Shown here piece by piece: positions 12,101-24,100 of a DNA stretch of 64,000 nucleotides; position 1 is the stretch's first letter; every line of letters begins with the position of its first letter. A program made the position numbers and the translations under genes. Under the pieces are notes generated by a model. It did no database searches, was not told the origin of the DNA, and worked only from the letters and a program-made list of their open reading frames with translations. Origin of the DNA: Platerodrilus igneus (Eukaryota; Arthropoda; Insecta; Coleoptera; Lycidae); contig JARFIW010001082.1 in the NCBI GenBank assembly GCA_036346225.1, forward strand, positions 6,510,001-6,574,000. The letters run 5' to 3'.

Positions 12101-15100
12101 CAGATCGAAGGTAATCTCATACGTCTACTTATAAAAACCTACAAATAAATTTAATAAACCACGGATCATTTACAAACTCGTTTATCAAGTTAAGGCGAAG
12201 AAGTGAAGAACAATCAATTGTTAAAAATCTAAACATATCAGTTCGTGAAATTCAACGTAACACCGAATAGGTCAAATCTACTACACGTAAGATTTAAAAA
12301 TTCACACACCATCTGTATAAATACAATTTGTGTCAAAATGAAAGAAGAATGGAATTTTGCAAATGTTACACTAGACAATGCGGTGAAAATGATAACTTTC
12401 CTAACGAAATAATATTGCTCGATAAAAGTGGATTTACAAATAATGGATTATGTAATAGGCAATATTTACGAAATTCGGCAATTGAGGTACAAAAAGATGA
12501 AAATAGGAAAGGCAGACGAAGAATACAAACTAACTAGAATCAATTTAAAGGATATATAGCAAAAATATAAGGAGCACAGGAGGAAACATCATTATAGGAA
12601 ATGTAGAGAAAGTGGTTAGAAGGCAAGAACATATAGGGAATTCGTATGCAGGACAGTAACTAGAATCACTAGAACAGGAATCAGACATTGAAAAGGATAA
12701 CTTGGGAATCCTATACTTACAGATGAGTTTGAATTAGCATTAAAGAGTATGAAAAACAATAAGATACTGGGCATAGATAAGGTGCAAGCAGAAACTCTAA
12801 AAGCCGCTAGACAAGCAGTAACAGAACGTCTCTTCCAACTTGTAAGCTATATGTATGAGACAGGCGAGATACCCAAAATTTCAAACGATAGATGTGAAAA
12901 CTTTCGAACAATAAGTTTGACAGCACATGTGTCAAAAATATTAACTAGACTTGTACAAAGACGCATTGAAAAATGGGCTGAAGAAATACTAGTAGAAAAT
13001 AAATTTGGGTTTAGGTGAAACAAGGGAATACGGGAGGCCATCTGGCTCTAAATGCGATAATGGAGAAACCAATAAAAAAAGACAATAAGGGGAATGTAGG
13101 GTTTGTAGATCTGGAAGAAGCAATTGACAATGTAGAATGAAAAAAATGTTTGAAATACTTAAAAAGATAGGAATGAGTTTTAGGCTGTGAAACGTAGATA
13201 GTAGAAAAAACCGACATGAAAAAGATAGAAGCCTTTGAAATGTGTTGCTACAGGCGTATGGTAAAGATATATGGACATACAAAGTTAAGAACAAAGTGGG
13301 TCTAGAAATGGTAGGAGAAGAAAAAGATATGTGGGAAACAGTATAAAACAAAAAAGATAAAATGACAAGATGCCTACTAAGGCATGAGGGAATAGCATGG
13401 AAATATTAGAAACAGAAAAAAGAAAAAAGGGGTAGATGTAGACCCAGATTAAACTATTTCACACAGATAGTGAAAGATGTAGGTTGTGGGAATTTCAGGG
13501 AAATTTGTAGGTTAGCTCAGAATAGAAATCAATGGAGGTACGCGTCCAACTAGTTCTAGGACCGGAAGCGTAACGATGAAAAAGTAATTGTGTTTAAACC
13601 TGATGACTATCGTAAACAACTACAGTTGTTGGTTTTGCAATATTGTCATTAAATGTTGATTGTGCGAAAGGAGCAATTAGAAACTATTGATTCGGTATGT
13701 GCCTAAGTGTTGGAGATCTTGGTAGTCGCCAGGTTGCTTGCCTCTTCACGTACTATTAAATATTGGTGGAAAAGGGTATATTTTTAGAAAACAATGGAAG
13801 GGGAAAATGCAAAAGATATAAAAGAAGAAGATTAGCACAAGGCCGTGCGGTATTTAACAAGAAAAAGCAGCTACCATGTTCGAAGACAACAAACAGAGAA
13901 ACAAGGAAAGATTGCTAAAACATGTATGTGAAGCACAGCACTGTGCGGTCATGAAACATGGATAGTGGGAGAAGCGGATAGGAAAAGGTAGAAGCTTTTG
14001 AAATATGGTGCTACACACGTACGATGATGATATGGAAAGACAAAGTTAAGGACAAAGAAGTACTAGAAGTAGTACGAGAAGAAGGAATATGTGGAAAACA
14101 GTCAAAAATATGAGAGATAGAATGATAGGACACATACTAAGACATGAGAGAATAGTGCGTAATATATTAGAAGCAGAGAAGGGAATAAAGAGAGGTAGAG
14201 ATAGACCTAGATTAGACTATTGCACACAGATAGTGGAAGATGTAGGCTGTGAGAATTACAGGAATATGTGTAGATTAGTTCAAAATAGAAAATAATGAAG
14301 GTACGCATCCAACTAGTTTTAGGACTGAAGACCTATTCAATATGATATAATGTTCGTATAATTTTGGAATTTGGTCATAAACTTAAATAGCACTATTAGC
14401 TATATGGGGTAGGAAAAAGAAAGCTAGAGGTAGACCTAGATTAGACTATTCCACACAGATAATGAAAGATATAGGCTGTGGATATTTCAGAAAGATGTGT
14501 AGGTTAGTTCAGAATAGTAAACATTGGTAGTACGCATCCAACCAGTTTTAAAACTGAAGAACTAATGATGATGATGACGTCAACTAAAAACACAGATCTA
14601 TAGGACATCAATTTCATTTCGGATTTAATGTATAATTAAGTGTGGAATGGTGAGATCAAGACTAGTAAGTTCTATAATTTGATGGAACTTCAATATTTGA
14701 AATTTATCTAAATTTACTCCAAAACAACATTGAAGACTTGCTAGATGAATTAGTTTTATCAATAACTAGTAATGTATAGTTTCAGTAAGATAGTGCAACA
14801 GCACATAATTCTAAAGTTGTAACCGATTTGTTCACCGAGCGATATGGTGCCACGAGAATGGGCGGGCACTGATGCACCGGTTCCGTGGCCACCCAGGCCT
14901 TTTGTTCAAACGCCGTTTGTTTTTTTTATGGCGTTACATGAAAAAATGATAATGATAATAGGCGAACTTCATGCAAATGTTTTTCAAGCATTTCGAGCTA
15001 TGCCACGACGTGTATTACAAAAAACTGTAAAATCTACCATTCGTACAGCACATTTGTATTTGCAAAATAATGGTCAAGTTTTTGAACAATGATTGGGTGT

Positions 15101-18100
15101 TGTATAAATTTAGTTAGAGGAATAAGATAGATATATGTAGATAGGAAATTAAAATAGGGAAATAGTTGAAAGATTAGTTAGGCATTGTAGGATAAATGTA
15201 AATAGCTAGGAGGATTAAAAAAGGGAATAAATAGATAAAAGATAGTCACTTATGGTATAAAGGATTAAGGGGATGGATAAAAATTTAAATATGAAATATA
15301 GGAATTTTGGGATCAATGTGGATTTTGTATTCACGTTGGGCACCAAAATGACTGACCAAAAATTTTATATTTAAATTTGGAAGGAAATGCTATGATAATA
15401 GGGTTATTTAGGGGCATATAAGGTCACAAAGGAGGTATGCTTCATGTAAACAACCCAAAAATCAAGAAAACTAAATATTTGAATCATAAAAAGTACACAA
15501 TTCGTTAATTATGCAAAAAGCAAATACCAAACACCCTGTACAAAATCAACAACTAACTACAGTCAATGAAAAGAAGCTCCTTCTTTAATAATTTAATCAC
15601 ATTTAGTAAAATGAATAACTTTGTGCACAATACAATTCATTTTAGAAACAGTAATACAAATTAGGCGTTTCTAAAGTAAAACAAACGTGAAACAATTTTT
15701 TTAAAAACTCGACGCATTAGTGTAAGAAAATAAATCAATGCGTGCCCATAATAAACAGGCTTTACATAACAAGCATATTTCATAACGCAAGAAGTCAATA
15801 AACGCATCTAATTTACGTCATCTGTTAAAGAATCCCATTATAAAATTTAGCCTACGTGATGTTTTAAATGTAAAATCGCCAAATTCGAATAAAATCTAGC
15901 ATATGAAGAAAACAAAATATGGAGCAATACGTTTTGGCGTACGTGCAAGATTAAACATAATAGTTCATAAATCCCTGTATAAAATTACAATTATGTAATA
16001 CTAAAAGGTACAAAGTATCAATAACAAAGGAAAAACTGGTTTTGTGAATTTCCGTAGATAGATTTGTCTGTTGCTGTTGCACATTTTATACAGTTAACCG
16101 AATCAAATGATTCTTTAGTTTTAATACCTATATTGTTTCTAACCAATTACATACAATATAAGATTAGGTGCAATAGACTACATATTCTTAGAGAGGTGTA
16201 TAAATATAAACTAAAGCTATGATCCGCAAAATAGCAAAATTTACTTATTTTTTAATGCATAGAACTTAATTTCAGACGGGAACAACGGCTTTATTCTTTG
16301 CTGCACAAGGAGGATTTCTTGATATAGTCCAGTTACTTATTCAATATAAAGCTCCAATAGACTCTTCAAGCGTGGTAAGTAATTTTATTAAATTATAGAT
16401 CAAGTCAATCCATTAAAATTGCAGTAGGTACATAATTTTCTGATTTATGTATTTTCTAATATAATTAGTATGTTGAAAATTTCTTATGTTTAATAGTGTT
16501 ATAAATACATTTTAACTATAAATTCAGTTTCAAGCTTTTACTTTATCTGTTTGAAATTACAAAAGTAGTTTAATCTATTTTACTTCCTACTTGTAAATAT
16601 ATTTTCAGTGCTTTATAGCTTCCGTGGAAAGAATTGGTTCTCTTGCATACGCTAAATAAAAGGAGGAGAATTTTATCCTATTTTGGATGGATGCACTATA
16701 CGCAAAAACCAAATGTGGCACAAAATGGCACCAATTGTCATAGAAAGCATACCTGTAATAGTTACATTAAAACATTCGGTTAATCCGTATGTTGCAGCAT
16801 GGTAACTCGAAGTATATTGGCTTCTTACTCCCATTATTTTAAGAAGTTGCGTTACCATTTTGGATTTGAAAACATTGACTCCGTCACTCAAAATCATATG
16901 AGGGCTTCCATGTTTCAAAACAATTTGGTGCCCGGCGCCTGTGTCAATTGTTATGTACGGTTTATACCATGAGGTTTAGTATATCAAGTACTAGAGGTGG
17001 TATATAGCTTCAGGCGGCTCCGTGGCGTAGTGGCATGTGTGTGACTACTACACCCAAGGTCCCGGGTTCAAATCCCGACACGGTCCGCTTGAAAAATGTT
17101 AGGCGAGCATTTTTCACAAAAATACACCCTCGTTTGGATGAAAGGTAAAATGGAGGTCCCGTGTGTGAGTGTTGTCACGCACGTTAAAGATTCCTACATT
17201 GGTTGGAACAGCAAGGGTTCGGCAAAATTCCAAATTGTCCGGGTAAAAAAAACTCGCTTCCTGGCCAATGTAGTACCTTCGGGTGGAGCATTGGAAAATC
17301 ACATGTAGGGTATAGAGCTTCAATCCTAAAGAGATTGTTTGATCGGAAATTATTCCTATTTGCCCTATTCTTTGAGTATCAGCATACCTTAGTCGAAATC
17401 ACGAGATTGTCAAAAAATATTATGTTTATTATACAATGGTTAAAAATCATGTCCTTGATTTAAATTAATAAACTATCTGGACTTACTTTCGTTACGATGG
17501 TTCATCTGGCCATCTCAGTGTCACGGGCTCGGATTAATAGTACTCGAACTGAACTTAATTTGAAGTAGACTTGAACTGAAATTGAACCGCCCTTGCTATC
17601 TTGTTACTGTGAATATAGGTGCAACACATACGGGTACCACATAGGAAAGAACTGTCCAAAATATGGCGACCACATCTACGACAGAAATAAAAGTGCATAT
17701 CTGTATAAACGAGGTGCGAGGAACAATGCAAAGACGAGCATTTGTCTTGGTTCTGGTGCGCTAACCGTGAAAACCAGTGGAAGAAATAGATTTTGGATAG
17801 TGGTGCGACAGACCACATGACACATGACGTGAATAAATTCCTGAGCGTAGAAAGAATGAGTAAGACCGCAATCAGCATCGGCGGAAACACCCTGGAGTGT
17901 GAAGGAAAAGGCAAAGTCAAGATAAAATGGTCAGACATAAACGGAGGCTACATTCAAATGTTAGGTGATGTGCCGTATGTCCCAGATTTAAAAGAAAACC
18001 TATTGTCAGTGTCAAAACTTTGGAACGAAAACAAAATGGCAAAAATAGACTCGAAAACCGTACGAGTGGTAAACGACCGAGACGAAACTGTCCTCACGGG

Positions 18101-21100
18101 ATACATAGTGGGACACGTATACATGGCCACAGAGCACGAAGAAGAAAAGACGTGCATGGCTCGAACAACAACCCCTGAATTATGGAACTCAAGGCTCGGA
18201 CACCCAAACAAAAACGAATACCAGAAGTTAACCAAACTGTACGATATTGAACAAAGAAAACACACGCAATGTGACTTATGTGGAATCTGATGGTTTCTAC
18301 CCGAAATACGCTGAAAATCGACGAAAGCAATGCTTGGAACTCATGCACAGCGACGTTTTAGGCCCCGTGGAACCACTTTTGCTAGGCGGGAATTGCTATG
18401 CTATTACTTTCACAGACGACTTCAGTCGCTACACGACCGCCTATGACATGAGAAGCAATAGCGAAGCCCTAAGCAAATTCGTAGAATTCAAGGAAGAGGT
18501 ATATAACAAGTTTGATAGAAAAATAAAGACGCTACGTTGTGACAACGGTGGAGAATATGTGTACAGGTCTTTTGACGAGTATTTACGAAGCAAGGGAATA
18601 CGACGAGAATTCTCGGCGCCGCATTCCCCAGAACAGAACGGTGTCGTCGAAAGATTAAATCAAACGCTTATGTCTATAGCGAGATGCCTTATTTATGATA
18701 GCGCTGTGGATGGAATTTTTTTGGGAAGAAGCAATTCAAACGGCGTGTTACATTAAAAATCGGAGAACAACGACAGCGAACGATGGTGAAAACCTTATAA
18801 ACGATGGAATGGTCACGACGCCCACAATGTTGGTACATGAACAACGGGCAAAAACATAAATGGGAACCAAAAGGTGTTAAATGAATATTTACAAGTTTTG
18901 ATTTAAATCCCAAAGCGTACCGAATATGGGACCGACAAAAGCACAGAACCATAATAAGCATAAGCGTGAAGTTCAATGAAAACGAATTCCCTCTCAAAAG
19001 TGCGAACAACAACGTCGAACGGGACATGAAAAGTACAGGAATCAACTGGAACAGAAAAATTAGCTTTCTGGAACCCTACGTGTACGAACATAGGAAAAAC
19101 GACCCGAACGATATTGAGTACGTCAAAGCGAGTGAAAGAAGCTGATCATCGAAAGATGTGAGAGACGACACGATACCATATGCGCAAAAACACGAACAGG
19201 CGCTCAAAAACGAAATGGACGATGCACGTCCATTAATCGAAAATAGTATCTCCAACAAAAGTGGCAGAAAGTCAAAACTTCCTTCTTATCTAAATGAGTA
19301 TGCACTAAGTCGAAAAAGATGTTTCTGTAGCGAGGGAATAGAGAAAGTGGAAAACGAGGAACCACGCTCATTTAAACAAGCGATGATCGGCAACGAACGT
19401 AACTAATGGCGCGGGGCCATCGACGGTGAATTCCAAAATTTAGCAACGAACGACACATGGGAAATGGTTAAACGACCATTTGACAACAGTGTTAAGAAGC
19501 CACTTTGTATTCAAAAAGAAACACAGTCAAGATGGGCAAACGATCAACTACAAGGCACGACTGGTTGTATTGGAAAACGAACAAATACAAAACATCGATT
19601 ACGATAAAACGTTCGCATCAGTTGTAACGAGGAAAACTATACAGACATTATTGGAGATGAGTGTAAAAAATAATTGGCACATCGAACATATCGACGTGAA
19701 CTGCGCGTATTTAAATGCAGAAATTGGAAGCGACGTGTATATGGAGATACCAGATGTACTGCAAACCAATAAGTACGCCGATAGAAAGGGACCCCAAATA
19801 CATGAAAAATGGAGAGAACGTAGACGAGTATTTAAAATTGAAATATCAACGCGTAATAGGAAGTCCGATATACCTATTGACGGACACGAGACCAGATATA
19901 GCGTTTGCTGTCACGTACTTGAGTCAGTTTGCATCAAACCCCAACAACTATCACTGGAACGCAGTGAAACGATTACTCAAATACTTGCAAGGAACGATAA
20001 ATTGCGGCATCACGTACAAAAAGCTGCCCGGAAATCAAATGAGAACCTACACAGATGCTGATTGAGGCAACGATAAGAACGACCGTAAGTCATATAGTGG
20101 TAACGTAACGACGATCCTTGGAGGCGCCGTGATTTGGTCATATCGCAAGCAACGTTGCGTCGTATTGAGTACAGCGGAAGCGGAATTTATTGCTCTCTGT
20201 TGAAAAACCTTTTGTGCGAGTTAGAAGAAGTCTACGACAGAGATCCGTGGAAGATAAAAATTGACAACGCCGCAACGAAGAAAATAGTTCAGAACAATAT
20301 GACAAGTGATCGTAGCAAGCACGTAGAACTCAAACTTTTTAAAATTCGGGATGACATAAACGACGGACGAATCGAACTACAGTACGTGCCGACGCAATTA
20401 AACTTAGCAGATGGATTCACAAAAGGACTCACACACGTGGGGATGCGCGAATTGTGTGTGGGCATTGGAGTCAACCTTACGTATAGGTAAGCCCGTCTCA
20501 GGGGAGTGTCAATTGTGGAACGCATAAGTGACGTCAGATAAAATGAAATAGTAGCCGGGATGACAAAAAGTAAACGAAACGAGAGTGGTTTTGTGGAGGT
20601 GCGTGAAGTTAGCAGAATAATGTCGGCAGGAATAATTTTAATTGAAGTAATTGTTAGTGCTTCGTTAGTGCTTTTTAATGCTCAAATATGAAAGTCAGCG
20701 GACTATTCAAACAATAGTTACAAGTAGTTAAAGTTATTTCGCCAACTTCACGCCTAGCGGAAAAGTGTAGGCAGGAATAATTGTAGCCGGTGTAACGGTT
20801 AGTGCTTCTTTAGTGCTCTTTAGTGCCCAAATAAGAATGCCAGCGGACTACTAAAAAAATAGTTATATGCAGTTAAAGTTATTCCGCCAACTTTACGCCT
20901 GACGAAAAAATGTAGGCAGGAATAATTGTAGTCGGTGTAATGGTTAGTGCTTCTTTAGTGCTCTTTAGTGCCCAAATATGAAAGTCAGCGGACTATTCAA
21001 ACGATAGTTATAAGCAGTTAAAGTTATTCCGCCAACTTCACGCCTGGCGGAAAAGTGTAGGCAGGAATAATTGTAGCTGGTGTAATGGTTAGTGCTTCGT

Positions 21101-24100
21101 TAGTGCTCTTTAGTGCCCCAATATGAATGCCAGCGGACTACTAAAAAAATAGTTATATGCAGTTAGTTATTCCGCCAACTTCAAGTTTGGCGGAAAAGTG
21201 AAGTATAGGCAGGAATAATTGTAGCAGGTGTAATGGTTAGTGCTTTTTAGTGCCCCAATATGAATGCCAGTTGACTACTCAAAAAATAGTTATATGCAGT
21301 TAAAGTTATTCCGCCAACTTCACGCTTGGCGGAAAAGTGAAGTATCGGTAGGAATAATTGTAGCAGGTGCAATGGTTAGTGCTTCGTTAGTGCTCTTTAG
21401 TGCCCAAATATGAACGCCATCGGACATTTTTATTTGGGCACTAAAGAGCACTAACGAAGCACTAACCACTACACCTGCTACAATTATTCCTGCCGACACT
21501 TCACTTTTCCGCCAGTCGTGAAGTTGGCGAACTAACTTTAACTGCATATAACTATTTTTTTTAGTCCGCTGGCATTCATATTTGGGCACTAAAGAGCACT
21601 AACGACGCACTAACCATTACACCTGCTACAATCATTCCTGTCGACACTTCACTTTTCCGCCAGGCGTGAAGTTGGCGAAATAACTTTATCTGCATATAAC
21701 TATTTTTTGAGTAGTCCGCTGGCATTCGTATTTAGGCACTAAAGTGCACTATCAAAGCACTAACCATTACACCTGCTACAATCATTCCTGCCAACACTTT
21801 TCGGCCAGGTGTGAAGTCGGTGGAATAGCTTTAACTGCATATAATTATTTTTTGAGTAGTCCGTTGGCATTCATATTTGGGCACTAAAGAGCACTAACGA
21901 AGCACTAACCTTACACCTGCTACAATCATTCCTGCCGACACTTCACTTTTCCGCCAGGCGTGAAGTTGTCGGAATGACTTTAACTGCATATAACTATTTT
22001 TTAAGTAGTCCGCTGGCATTCTTATTTGGGCACTAAAGAGCACTAACGAAGCACTAACCATTATACCAACTACAATTATTCCTGCCTACACTTTTCCGCC
22101 AGGCGTGAAGTTGGCGGAATAACTTTAACTGCATATAACTATTTTTTTAGTAGTCCGCTGGCATTTTTATTTGGGCACTAAAGAGCACTAACGAAGCACT
22201 AACCATTACACCTGCTACAATTATTCCTGCCTACACTTTTCCGCCAGGCGTGAAGTTGGCGGAATAACTTTAACTGCTTATAACTATTGTTTGAATAGTC
22301 CGCTGACTTTCATATTTGGGCACTAAAAAGCACTAACGAAGCACTAACAATTACTTCAATTAAAATTATTCCTGCCGACATTATTCCGCTAACTTCACGC
22401 ACCTGTTTTGTGGAGATGGTTTTTTGATATAAATGTCAGAAAAACATCAAATGTAATTGAAAGCGTTCCGCGTTTTGTAAAAGTAAAATCTGTCTGTGTT
22501 CGATAACGTTAAATAAAGTTTATATCATACATCGATCACGTTGTACTATTACTAAAGTCTTGAGAAATCATTTGAGCGACATAAAAGAAAAAGGTGGAAC
22601 CCAACACAAGCTAAAAGCTTTAAACTCCAGCACTAACAGATACTGCGGAGTTTTAGGACACTAGATGATAAATAAAAAATGTTTATTTCGGTGCTCTATT
22701 ATTTCTGAAAATTAGCAATAGTTTTCTGTGACACCCGGTATTTAAAAAGTGGGAACGACGCATGTTTTTAAATCGTTTATTTCTACAAGAACTAGTTATT
22801 AAGAAGTGTTTTTCAGTCTACGTATACTTGATTTTAAGCTCTTGAAATTCATAGTCCATGACAAAGTATTTAATGACTAAAGGGCCGGATTGCATTAATT
22901 AGGTAATTTCACAGAAAGGATACTTCCCACGCGTTTACTTATAAGTACAAAGTAACACCATGCTGCAAAACAATCTGCCTAATTCTGGTAATGTTAAACG
23001 TATCAGGAAAAGAGTCATTCATTATCATTTGCTTATTTACTCTGTTATAAGTTCACTAACCAAACCTCCTAAAGCTGCAACGTTTAAAAATTAGAAAATT
23101 TAACAATGTTCTATTTTTATAGGATGGCGGAAGTCCACTTTTCGTTGCTTGTCAATGTGGACACATGGATGTAGTTAAGGAACTTCTGGAAAAAGGCGCA
23201 AACGTTAACTCTCATATGAAGGTAAACTAAGTTTGTTTTTTTAGCATATGAGTGCCTGCGCTGTAATTATCAGTGTATTGGTATCTGTTAAGTATTCCTT
23301 TCAATTTCTCTTAACATACTTAGAAAGTTTGATAACTAAAGTAACGCGAAATTGACACAGGAAATGAAATTCGGTCTACTTGTGAATGATGGAATTGAAA
23401 TACTTAAATTAATTTTAGCAATGACATCTTTACAAAACAAATAACTTCTATATATGACATATTTACTGCTATAATTAACATACTTTCAACATTTATGTTT
23501 TAGTACGTACATTAATATGAATATTTTGGTCTTATCTTACTGAAATTACTATTTTCCATAGGCATAGTTCTAAATTTATTCAAGGTAATATACTAAACAC
23601 TAAAATTATTATCGAAATTAATAAATATGTAAAACGCCCTGATTTTCACTATGCAAAAATATTCAGCTTACATTTAATAGATCTTTGTGCCATTCGTTTT
23701 GTAATAAATAGACGTAGTTTTTAAACCGTTATCTAAATAGAAAATAAAAAAATCTATTCGAAATTAAACCTTTGAATAATTATTTTTTAAATTGAACCGT
23801 TTGACCTGGTTCTATAGACTATTTTCATGAGCAAGTGCGAAATCGTGTTTATTTATGAAATGTTTAATCGTATATTTTTTGTCCGATTTACTTCAGGACC
23901 GGCGTGATGGATGTGTAAATTATACGGTGGCATAGGACCTCGCGGCCGTGGTAGCCCTGCGGCAGTCGGGACTCCGCTTTGGCAAAATAATAAAATAATA
24001 TTTTCAGTACAAATCGTTGCAATAATTTTAGTGTCTTTATTGAATTATAACGCGCCAAGCAAGTTGTAACATTGTAGCAACGCTACAATTTATGTGCTTC

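Larger units (their letters stand above)
11447..15538 (+). mobile_element. Tc1/mariner-superfamily element (insect DUF4817-type), interrupted by RTE pieces
   Basis: The left end reads TA-CAGTGTCCACAAAC (from 11445) and the right end ACACCCTG-TA (to 15540), giving short TIRs of the CAGGGTG kind and a TA target. A broken transposase runs along it. The N-terminal part (about 12080-12480) has YLDQYPDRR, IKLRRRSEEQSIV and NDNFPNEIILLDKSGF, where the catalytic TDE-type residues have decayed. The C-terminal part (about 14690-15090) includes QDSATAHNS-type residues and the degraded WPPRSPDL-type region. Between them sit RTE retrotransposon fragments (about 12500-14575), so the element was interrupted after insertion. 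Boundaries are inferred from the two end motifs only. Confidence 0.6.
17590..22545 (+). mobile_element. Ty1/copia retrotransposon, 5'-truncated, 3' LTR split by a foldback element
   Basis: Contains the end of gag, protease, integrase, a shortened reverse transcriptase and RNase H in copia order, then a polypurine tract CAGGGGAG (20499-20506) and an LTR starting TGTCAATTGTGG at 20507. No 5' LTR or primer site is visible upstream, so the copy is 5'-truncated. The LTR is about 220 bp once the foldback insertion 20597-22404 and its 9-bp duplication are removed. Its right end, near 22545, is not precisely fixed. Confidence 0.85.
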
